The notes under the pieces: model-generated | The model's database searches: none | Seen by the model: only the letters and a program-made list of their open reading frames with translations | Told to the model about the DNA's origin: nothing | Part shown: positions 17,511-24,195 of the stretch, in pieces | Layout of the letters: every line of letters begins with the position of its first letter | How positions within the stretch are numbered: the first letter of the stretch is position 1 | Assembly: GCA_025936675.1 (NCBI GenBank) | Contig: JAICSX010000005.1 | Span: 1 to 64,000 of the forward strand | Reading direction: 5' to 3' | Length of the DNA: 64,000 bases | Source: Sphingomonas sp. | GTDB taxonomy: Bacteria; Pseudomonadota; Alphaproteobacteria; Sphingomonadales; Sphingomonadaceae | Translations under genes and position numbers: made by a program

Positions 17511-17900
17511 ATGGATTACAAGAAATTGGGATTGGGCCTCGGGTTCTTCAGCATTGGACTTGGACTGCTCGAAGTCGCAGCTCCCGGCCGGCTGGCGCGC
17601 TGGCTGGGGGTAGACAGCGGCATGGCCAAGACCGTGATCGGCCTGTTCGGTGCTCGCGAATTGCTTGCCGGCGGGATGCTGTTGCGAGGCCCGGCGGTTT
17701 CCACAAATGCGTGGAACCGGGTTGTCGGAGACGGCATGGATCTGCTCGCGCTCGGTCTAGCTTTCACTCGAAGCGATCGCAAAGCGGCAGTGGCGGGCTC
17801 ATTGGGGTTCGTCGCGGGCGCGACTTTGCTCGACGCTTTGACGGCTCATGGACTGGATCTGAAAAACGGGCCGCGGCACGAGCGCGCTCCCGCGATGTGA
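17511..17900 (+). CDS. Small membrane protein, cyclase/dehydrase-associated type
   Basis: 129-aa hydrophobic protein with about four short helices, rich in Gly/Leu/Ala: LGLGFFSIGLGLLEVAAPG, then VIGLFGARELLAGGMLL and AAVAGSLGFVAGATLLDAL. The ATG at 17511 is chosen over one at 17490 because GGGAGA lies 7 nt upstream. The ARELLAG segment recurs in small alphaproteobacterial proteins often linked with SRPBCC cyclase/dehydrase domains. Function unknown. It precedes the L,D-transpeptidase gene by 88 nt on the same strand. Confidence 0.7.
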   Translation: MDYKKLGLGLGFFSIGLGLLEVAAPGRLARWLGVDSGMAKTVIGLFGARELLAGGMLLRGPAVSTNAWNRVVGDGMDLLALGLAFTRSDRKAAVAGSLGFVAGATLLDALTAHGLDLKNGPRHERAPAM

Positions 17901-17988
17901 CCTCTAGAAAGAGCCACAGCCAACTTAAGCCTCGTTAAGGCATAGTTTCTATTGACTATTTTGTCATTTCACGAAGTAGGAATGAGCT

Positions 17989-19323
17989 GTGGGCTTGCGA
18001 CGGGACCTCTTCACGCTGACTGCGGCAGGCGCCGTCGTATTGGTAGCCACGCCAGCCTTCGCGGCGCAACCCGCTCCCGCTAGCGCGCAAGAAAGTGCGC
18101 CCGCCTCCTTCCAGGTTCCGGCGGACATCGCGGCTGCGTATGAGACATACCGCATCCAGCCGATCTGGACTCGTCACGGAGTCGATGAACCGGCCGTTGC
18201 GCAACTTATTTCCGTCTTGCAGCGTGCTCCGTTCGACGGATTTCCCGAAGGATCTGCGCTTGCCACGGAAGCGCAGGCAGCGGCCGGACAAGCTCGGACA
18301 GGCGACCCGGCGGCGCTTACGACTGCCGAACAGGTCCTTTCAGCAGCCTGGGTGCGCTACGTTCGGGCCATCAATCGGCCGACGCAGGGGATGATCTATG
18401 CCGTTCCCTTCCTGCAGCCCCAACCTCCATCAACGGAGCAGATTTTGCTAACCACAGCGGCGGCCCCGTCGCTGAAGGACTATCTACTCAAGACCTCGCA
18501 GGTAAATCCCATGTACGCGCAGCTCCGCGACACCGGCTGGGCGCAAGCGCAGGCGAGCGGAGACCTGACGCCGGATCCACGGCTGCTCGCCAATCTCGAC
18601 AGGCTGCGCTCGATCCCAGCAAAGGGCCGCTTCCTGCTGGTAGATTCGGGCTCATCGACAATGACGCTCTACGACCATGGGGAACCGGTCGATTCGATGA
18701 AGGTGATCACAGGCACTCGGCAGCTGCCGACGCCGCTAATCGCCAGCGTCATGTATTACATCACCTATAATCCCTACTGGCATGCGCCGGATCATCTCGT
18801 GCGCAAGACAATCGCGCCGACGTACTTGAGACAGGGAATCCGCTACTTCAAATCGCACGGCTATCACGTGATCGACGAATGGAGTCCGACGGCGAACATC
18901 ATTGATCCCACTACCATCGACTGGAAAGCAGCCGCGGCGGGCACCGTTCACCTTCGCATCCGTCAGGATCCCGGTCCACTCAACTCGATGGGCGATCTGA
19001 AATTTCCGTTCGCGAACCCTGAGAATATTTATCTCCACGACACGCCCAGCAGGGGATTGTTCGCAAAGGAGAACAGGAATCTTAGCAATGGCTGCGTCCG
19101 GGTCGAGGATGCGAAACGACTGGGGCGTTGGCTGCTCGGCCATGACCCGGAAGCGCCGGGCGATGAGGCGGAGACGAATGTAAGCCTTCCCAAGGGCATG
19201 CCCATCTATCTCACCTACATCACGGCCAAGGTCGCCGACGGTCAGATCACCTATTTGCCGGATCTATATGGGTGGGACAGCGCGCCGCCGAGCTTTGCTT
19301 CGGCTGAACCCCAAAGCGACTGA
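17989..19323 (+). CDS. L,D-transpeptidase (YcbB-like), with SNGC active site
   Basis: 444-aa exported peptidoglycan enzyme that would make 3-3 cross-links or attach proteins to the wall. GTG start with AGGA 7 nt upstream, signal peptide ending AFA. An N-terminal scaffold of the LdtD/YcbB type is followed by the YkuD domain (about residues 205-400). The catalytic cysteine is Cys369, but its motif reads SNGC, where nearly all YkuD enzymes have SHGC (Asn367 for His). The upstream His of HDTP is kept. A close paralogue at 41039-42325 has the normal motif. Activity may be altered. Confidence 0.88.
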   Translation: MGLRRDLFTLTAAGAVVLVATPAFAAQPAPASAQESAPASFQVPADIAAAYETYRIQPIWTRHGVDEPAVAQLISVLQRAPFDGFPEGSALATEAQAAAGQARTGDPAALTTAEQVLSAAWVRYVRAINRPTQGMIYAVPFLQPQPPSTEQILLTTAAAPSLKDYLLKTSQVNPMYAQLRDTGWAQAQASGDLTPDPRLLANLDRLRSIPAKGRFLLVDSGSSTMTLYDHGEPVDSMKVITGTRQLPTPLIASVMYYITYNPYWHAPDHLVRKTIAPTYLRQGIRYFKSHGYHVIDEWSPTANIIDPTTIDWKAAAAGTVHLRIRQDPGPLNSMGDLKFPFANPENIYLHDTPSRGLFAKENRNLSNGCVRVEDAKRLGRWLLGHDPEAPGDEAETNVSLPKGMPIYLTYITAKVADGQITYLPDLYGWDSAPPSFASAEPQSD

Positions 19324-19373
19324 TCGCCGCGAAGCGAGGCTCATTTCTAGCCGCGACTAAGCGCATAAGAAAA

Positions 19374-19398
19374 CCGGCCCGAGCAACGCCCGGGCCGG
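19374..19398 (-). terminator. Terminator of the beta-barrel protein gene
   Basis: An 8-bp stem CCGGCCCG/CGGGCCGG with a 9-nt loop. On the minus strand it is followed by TTTTCTTAT, so it ends the leftward outer-membrane protein transcript. It may also stop the convergent L,D-transpeptidase transcript. Confidence 0.75.
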
Positions 19399-19426
19399 CT
19401 AAATTCGTTCGAAGTGCGTTCCTTAA

Positions 19427-20263
19427 TTAGAAACCGCGTTCCGGCGCCGGCGGAGGCGGCGGAGGCGGCGGAGGCGGTGCCGGGCACGTATCCGTCGCCG
19501 GAATCACCGATCCGTCCGGGCAGGTCTGCGTCGCCGGAGGCGGCGGAGGCGGTGGCGGAGGCGGCGGTGGCGGCGGAGGCGGCGGAGGCGGTGCCCAGAA
19601 GTTGTACACCAGGCTCGCCAGCAGGCTGTGCGACCGGAACCGAGTCTCCTGCACCGTGATCGGCGTCGCGTTGAATTCGCCGTTGAGGTGCAGGCGCGAC
19701 GTGTTGAAGAAGCGATACTTCAGCCCAAGGTCGATGTTGGGCGTGATCGCATAGCGAACGCCCAGGATCGCCTGGTAAGCGAGCTTGCTGTCCGAATCCG
19801 AAAAGCTTTGGACGGAATTATACGGCGGCGCGAGCAGCGGAGTATCGAAGGCGTAAGATGCGCGGGCAACGCCGACACCGACGCCGGCATACCCACTCAG
19901 AGCGTTCTCGTCGCCGAAGTCAAAAAGAACGTTGCCCATCAACGACAGCGCGTTGGCATGGCCGCTTGCGTTGTACACTGTGGTGACGGAATTGAGCGCG
20001 TCGATCCCGGCATGCTTGTAGGCAACCTCGGCTTCGACCCGGACACCGCCGAAGTCGTAGCCGGCAATGGCATCGACATCGTAGCCCGACTTGTGATCGA
20101 TCGTGTAGCTCGGGTTGGTCGTGCCGTTGGTGACGTTGAAGGGCGAATCCTCGACCCACATCACGCCGCCTTCGAGCCCGACATATACGGAATGGTCTTT
20201 CGCGACGGCCGGCGTCGCAAGCGTGGTCGATGCGAGCGCCATCGCAATGGCTAGCTTGCGCAT
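19427..20263 (-). CDS. OmpA-like beta-barrel outer-membrane protein with poly-proline tail
   Basis: 278 aa. A signal peptide (MRKLAIAMALASTTLATPAVA) is followed by an eight-strand porin-like barrel (YVGLEGGVMWVEDS, FGGVRVEAEVAYKH, LSGYAGVGVGVARASY, IDLGLKYRFFNTS). Instead of an OmpA peptidoglycan-binding domain, the C-terminus has two proline runs (about 20 and 10 residues) around TCPDGSVIPATDTCP, ending in GF. The ATG at 20263 has AAAGGGGA about 8 nt upstream. Such Pro-tailed barrels occur in sphingomonads. The terminal Phe would suit BAM recognition only if it were in a strand. Confidence 0.85.
   Translation of the reverse strand: MRKLAIAMALASTTLATPAVAKDHSVYVGLEGGVMWVEDSPFNVTNGTTNPSYTIDHKSGYDVDAIAGYDFGGVRVEAEVAYKHAGIDALNSVTTVYNASGHANALSLMGNVLFDFGDENALSGYAGVGVGVARASYAFDTPLLAPPYNSVQSFSDSDSKLAYQAILGVRYAITPNIDLGLKYRFFNTSRLHLNGEFNATPITVQETRFRSHSLLASLVYNFWAPPPPPPPPPPPPPPPPPPPATQTCPDGSVIPATDTCPAPPPPPPPPPPAPERGF
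19440..19595. repeat. GGC/GGA low-complexity tract encoding the proline tail
   Basis: Two runs of GGCGGAGGC-type triplet repeats on the plus strand (about 19446-19480 and 19536-19593) encode the proline stretches of the beta-barrel protein. Triplet runs like this are prone to slippage, so tail length probably differs between strains while staying in frame. Confidence 0.8.
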
Positions 20264-20418
20264 AAGCGTGTCCCCTTTCACATGCGTTCTTATTATTTGA
20301 ACCGCTGCCGTCACATTATGAAAGCGCTCTTTTGTAGGCAAGCTGACGTTTGCCGACGGCTGTTGCCAAAAAGCCGCAGTTGTACCACCGGTGGAACGGA
20401 GGTGTTTGGCCGAGTAAA

Positions 20419-20889
20419 TCAGCTTTCGATGAGGCCATGCTGTCGCAACGCCCCGAGGACCAGGTCGATCGCGGCGCGCGCCTCAGTATCAACGACGGTG
20501 CCTCCGGTGGCCGACGGGATCGCTGCCGCTCTGCCGCCGACCACCTGCTGGTCGCCAATGACGACGCTGGAGCCGCGGAGCAGCCCGAGCTCCCAAGCCC
20601 CAGCGCGAAAGCAAGCCCATAAGTCCTGTGACTTCACGTAAGCTGCCATCCCTTCGATCGGCGCGACATATCGCCAGCCGCCGCTGGAAAATCCGGCAAG
20701 GGCGAGCGGGTTTCCGACCCAGGCGTCGGTCGGCGTCGAGCTGATTATGTAGCATGCGCCGACCACGGGTGACGCAGGCGGTGCGTCCATAGGTCCGTCC
20801 TCGACAGCCGCGGCGACAATGATATCCAAGCTTTGCAGCGCTTCATTGTGATAAAATTCCTTCTGTGCCTGGCCGGCGCTGAGGACCCA
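20419..20889 (-). CDS. DUF2793 phage/GTA-type protein, start unresolved
   Basis: The frame encodes a clear DUF2793 domain: VLSAGQAQKEFYHNEAL, then WVGNPLALAGFSSGGWRYVAP and the ending GGTVVDTEARAAIDLVLGAL. Members lie at the end of gene-transfer-agent or prophage tail modules. No good start codon precedes the conserved part in frame: the frame stays open to 21084 but runs through a REP palindrome. An ATG at 20890 with AGGAG upstream is out of frame and meets a stop after 14 codons. A small 5' deletion or frameshift is therefore likely. It may be a pseudogene. Coordinates give the conserved part only. Confidence 0.6.
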   Translation of the reverse strand, partial: WVLSAGQAQKEFYHNEALQSLDIIVAAAVEDGPMDAPPASPVVGACYIISSTPTDAWVGNPLALAGFSSGGWRYVAPIEGMAAYVKSQDLWACFRAGAWELGLLRGSSVVIGDQQVVGGRAAAIPSATGGTVVDTEARAAIDLVLGALRQHGLIES

Positions 20890-21004
20890 TGCTCGCTCGC
20901 TCCTATTGAGTATCCGAGCACAAGGCGGCGGTTGCGCAGCAAGCGCAGCCTTGTGTCGAGAGTTACGAAATCGGCCAGCGGGTCGCCGCCAGGCGAACCC
21001 GACT

Positions 21005-21032
21005 GACGTCACGCGATTCACTCGCGTGACGG
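21005..21032 (-). repeat. REP-like palindrome, copy 2
   Basis: Exact inverted copy of the 28-nt element at 8337-8364: TCGCGTGAC and GTCACGCGA arms with a 5-nt centre. It lies just before the lipoprotein gene and behind the DUF2793 remnant, close to the presumed deletion junction of the phage-like cluster. Confidence 0.65.
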
Positions 21033-21060
21033 CTTCCATCCACGTTGTTACACCAGCCGT

Positions 21061-21702
21061 ATGCCCATCGCTGCGTTCCGGCACTCGCTTCTTATTGCGG
21101 TGCTCTTGCTCACCTCATGCGATCGGCCGGCCATCCAACCGGGTGAAAGCCTGGTCGGCGCGAAGAACCTGCCGCCCGCGCGCGTCCTTTCGCGTGAGAT
21201 CGTTCAGATCAACACTGGCTTCGACGGGTTCAGTCCTGGCATGCTGTCGTACGAACTGCGTCCCGACAACACGCTTGAAGTCTCGCTCACATTTCGCCCG
21301 AAGTTCGCGGACAAGAAGTTCGGCCCCGACATATTTCACCTCCCGCCCAAGGTTGCCGCGCAAGCGAGGCAATCTCTTTGGCGGCTGCGGCCTGAGCAGC
21401 TGCAAGGCGTAGCGTACGAAACCTATCCTGTCGGCTGTTCGAGGCCGCCGTCCGACATATCTCCCGACGCGAGCGTCGTCTTTATCGCGGAAGGTCCAAA
21501 GCCTGGCGTCGAGGACGACCGCGTGGGGATTTTCGCCGAACCGCGTTATTCGACTTGCAACAACCCGCGGGTTCGCGACGCAAACGACATCATTGGTCAG
21601 GTGCTCTCGTCGTTTCCTACGTCTGGCGTTGCTGCCGAATACGCGCACGAGCGAGCGATCATCTACGTCCGATCACAACCTCCGCACCCGCGGCAGCCCT
21701 GA
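21061..21702 (+). CDS. Putative lipoprotein of unknown function
   Basis: 213 aa. A short signal sequence ends in the lipobox LLTSC (Cys20). The mature part is mixed alpha/beta with two widely spaced cysteines besides the lipid-bearing one (YPVGCSRPP, YSTCNNPR). Segments such as LSYELRPDNTLEVSLTF suggest a beta-rich fold. No recognised family. No clear ribosome-binding site. It sits opposite in strand to the terminase and DUF2793 genes and overlaps the terminase 3' end by 30 nt, as if it had come into the cluster after the phage genes were lost. Confidence 0.65.
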   Translation: MPIAAFRHSLLIAVLLLTSCDRPAIQPGESLVGAKNLPPARVLSREIVQINTGFDGFSPGMLSYELRPDNTLEVSLTFRPKFADKKFGPDIFHLPPKVAAQARQSLWRLRPEQLQGVAYETYPVGCSRPPSDISPDASVVFIAEGPKPGVEDDRVGIFAEPRYSTCNNPRVRDANDIIGQVLSSFPTSGVAAEYAHERAIIYVRSQPPHPRQP

Positions 21703-23022
21703 CCGGGTCTCGCCGAGCACCGTCATCGCCCACACCATCGCGTCTGCGCGATCGGGCGACCGGCCCGCACCCTCGTAACCGCCGCCCGCGATCATTCCGC
21801 CGAGCTCGGCCTCGAGCTCCGGGAACTCGCCCGCGAAGAAGCCCTTTCCAGTCTCGAACTTCAGAGCGATCGGCTCCGCCCGCGCGCACTTGCCGCGCGA
21901 AGCGTGCACCAGCCGAACGCGCAGGCCCAGGTCGGCGACCTTCAGCACGCTTTCGACCATCGCCCCGCCATTATTCGCTTCGGCGACGACTTGAGACGTG
22001 TCCCAGCGCGCTGCAGCCGCGGCGACGCGGTTCGCCCAGCCTTCCGGACTGAGCCCTCTGACACTTGCGTCCTCGAGTACGTAAAGCTTCTCGCCCGCGG
22101 ATCCGCACACGACGATCCCGCACGCGTCCGACCCGTGGCCCGCTCCGGCCGGCGGATCCACCCCGACCACGACCCGGTCGAAGCCATCGGGCGCATTCGC
22201 CCGCGCCTTCTCGATCACCTCGCTGGTCCACAGCGCCCCCTCGACGTCGGTCAGCAGCTCGCCGTCGAGCTCCTGCGCGCCGATCCTGGTGCCGCCGTAG
22301 GTCGCAGTCAGCACTTCAATCACCTTCTCATCCAAATTGATGTTGTCGCTCGTCCGCCCCCGCGTTGTGATAGTCAGCGGATTTGCGTCGATCTGCTGCA
22401 ACAGCCTCATTCCCTGCCTCGGCGTCGTCGTGACCAGCGCCCGCGGCCTCGACCCGTGCCGAAGACCGAACTGCAGGTTCATCCACGCGTCGTCGGCCTC
22501 GCGCCACTTCGCCAGCTCGTCGCACCACGCGAAATCATGCTCCGGCCCCCGGAGCCCATCGGCATTGTCGCCGGAAAACAGCTGCGCCTCGCTCCCGTTC
22601 GGCCATTTCAGCCGGCCCAGGCTCGGCTCCCAATTGAGTCGCCGGCGGTTGTGGCGGGCGACCGAGAGCAAACCGCTGACGCCTTCGACCATGATGCTCC
22701 TCGCATCGGCAATCGTCGCTCCGACGAGCGCAATGCGGACGCCCGGCCTGGCGTTCGCCAGACGGAAGATCCATTCAGCGCCCGCCCTCGTCTTCCCGAA
22801 CCCCCGCCCGGCCATCATCAGCCAGGTGCGCCAGCCCTCGCCGTTCGGCGGGAGCTGGTTCTCGTGAGCCCAATGTTCAAAATCCGCATCCCACTTAAGC
22901 AAGTGCTCCGGAGTAGCCTGCTCAATGACTTTCCGTTGTTGCTCCTCCGTCGCTTTGGCCATCATCGCCATCTCGTGGCGCAGCACCTCGTAATTCCGCG
23001 CGTCGCGCTTCCTGCTCTTCAT
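21673..23022 (-). CDS. Terminase large subunit / GTA DNA-packaging protein
   Basis: 449 aa, the ATP-driven motor that packages DNA into phage or gene-transfer-agent heads. The ATPase domain has the Walker A-like MMAGRGFGKTRAGAEW (about residues 69-84), a DEL-containing Walker B region (FAWCDELAKW) and the coupling motif VTTTPRQG. The nuclease domain has VVVGVDPPAG and, near the end, RSPDRADAMVWAMT. It resembles RcGTA g2. Shorter starts at 22971 or 22962 are possible and would reduce the overlap with the small-terminase gene. The frame is intact, but no portal, protease or capsid gene follows. Confidence 0.9.
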   Translation of the reverse strand: MKSRKRDARNYEVLRHEMAMMAKATEEQQRKVIEQATPEHLLKWDADFEHWAHENQLPPNGEGWRTWLMMAGRGFGKTRAGAEWIFRLANARPGVRIALVGATIADARSIMVEGVSGLLSVARHNRRRLNWEPSLGRLKWPNGSEAQLFSGDNADGLRGPEHDFAWCDELAKWREADDAWMNLQFGLRHGSRPRALVTTTPRQGMRLLQQIDANPLTITTRGRTSDNINLDEKVIEVLTATYGGTRIGAQELDGELLTDVEGALWTSEVIEKARANAPDGFDRVVVGVDPPAGAGHGSDACGIVVCGSAGEKLYVLEDASVRGLSPEGWANRVAAAAARWDTSQVVAEANNGGAMVESVLKVADLGLRVRLVHASRGKCARAEPIALKFETGKGFFAGEFPELEAELGGMIAGGGYEGAGRSPDRADAMVWAMTVLGETRSGLPRVRRL

Positions 23023-23488
23023 CCCGTTTCTTCATTCGCTGCAATTTCCTGACCAGCGGCTCGCGGAGTTCAGCCACGTCGGCCGCGGAGATCTCCGTCT
23101 CGGCTTCCACCGCCGTCTCGCGGTGCATCTTCAGCAGCTGCAGCGCGATGTGGTTGGGATATTCGCGCATCCGCTCTTCACTGCCGTTTTTAGTGACTAC
23201 TCGCTCGGTACCATCGAACGCGCGCTGAAGAAGCACTCCCTCCAGGCGGTGATATCCAATGGCGATCGCTTCCAGCCACTCCGCTCGGAACGCCGCGTCC
23301 ATCTTGCGCCGACGATAGGCCACCGTCATCGGCACCCTGCTCCGGCGGCACGCTTCGCTGACATTGCACGTTTCCGCGAGCACGCTCAGGAAGTTTTCAG
23401 CCTTTGCCTTCGACCAGTCGCGCTTGGCCCACTTCTTGAGCTGCGGCTTGGCTGCCGCGACGAGGGTGAGCTTCGATTTTCGTGCCAC
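22922..23488 (-). CDS. Terminase small subunit-like protein
   Basis: 188 aa. An N-terminal basic segment and a helix-turn-helix (AETCNVSEACRRSRVPMTVA) recognise DNA. A helical middle (LEGVLLQRAFDGTERVV) and a charged C-terminus follow. The GTG at 23488 is preferred, with GGGAG 6 nt upstream. Position immediately before the large terminase and overlapping its start is the standard TerS-TerL order of GTAs and siphophages. A terminator-like hairpin lies in its leader. Confidence 0.72.
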   Translation of the reverse strand: MARKSKLTLVAAAKPQLKKWAKRDWSKAKAENFLSVLAETCNVSEACRRSRVPMTVAYRRRKMDAAFRAEWLEAIAIGYHRLEGVLLQRAFDGTERVVTKNGSEERMREYPNHIALQLLKMHRETAVEAETEISAADVAELREPLVRKLQRMKKRDEEQEARRAELRGAAPRDGDDGQSDGGATTESH

Positions 23489-23495
23489 CCGTTTC

Positions 23496-23535
23496 TCCCA
23501 AAAGAAAAGGGCCGTGGCAGCTGCCTGCCCGGCCC
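23496..23535 (-). terminator. Terminator-like hairpin in the leader of the terminase pair
   Basis: Read leftward, GGGCCG (23535-23530) pairs with CGGCCC (23514-23509) around a 15-nt loop that itself contains a GGCAGCTGCC palindrome. TTTTCTTTT follows (23508-23500). It lies directly before the small-terminase ribosome-binding site, with no gene upstream on that strand. It could be an attenuator or the terminator of a lost gene. Confidence 0.55.
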
Positions 23536-23675
23536 GAATCACAATTCTTCACTGTGCCTACCGTGTACCGAATGAGCGTGACGCTGTCAAGTACTATTTT
23601 CCAAATAGGTTCGAAAAGTGCGATTTTGAACATGCCGTGCTATGATCGCCACTAAGCTGGCAAAGGAGATTCCGG

Positions 23676-24050
23676 ATGTCGTTCCTTCGTCTTTCAGCGG
23701 CGGCCGTTGCCGTCGCGGCGCTCGCCTCGCCTGCATCGGCGCAGCCCGCCGGGCTCGTCATCCAGGTCTACAGCTACGGCTTCGCGCCGCAGCCAATCCA
23801 TCTGGCCGCCGGCAGACCGGTGAGGCTGACCTTCGTCAACCAGTCAGGCAGCAGCCACGATTTCAGCGCGTCCGGCTTCTTCGCGAGGTCACGCATCCTA
23901 TCGGGCGACGCCTCCAACGGTGAAGTCGACCTGCCGCCTCACCAAACTCGGACCGTCACCCTCGTACCAACTGCCGGCACCTATCACGCCCATTGCAGCC
24001 ACTTCTTCCACAAGCAGATGGGCATGAGCGACGTCATCATCGTGAATTGA
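23676..24050 (+). CDS. Periplasmic cupredoxin-domain protein
   Basis: 124 aa with a cleavable signal peptide (ending ASA). One cupredoxin beta-sandwich: YSYGFAPQPIHLAAGRPVRL, then FVNQSGSSHDFSASGFF with the first copper His, and YHAHCSHFFHKQMGMSDVI with the Cys-His-Met ligand loop. Plausibly binds copper as a small electron carrier or copper store. AAAGGAG lies 6 nt before the ATG. No respiratory or copper-resistance gene adjoins it. Confidence 0.85.
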   Translation: MSFLRLSAAAVAVAALASPASAQPAGLVIQVYSYGFAPQPIHLAAGRPVRLTFVNQSGSSHDFSASGFFARSRILSGDASNGEVDLPPHQTRTVTLVPTAGTYHAHCSHFFHKQMGMSDVIIVN

Positions 24051-24195
24051 GATCACGGTCGCTCGCGCGCGTCGCGGAGCTCGTCTTCCTCATCTCACAG
24101 GGACAAGTTGATCGGCCACCCGCCTTTGATAACATGGGCTCCGCTCGGGATCGAAGAAGGCGTCTGCCCCAGGGTGGCGCGCCGAGGGGGTGTGT

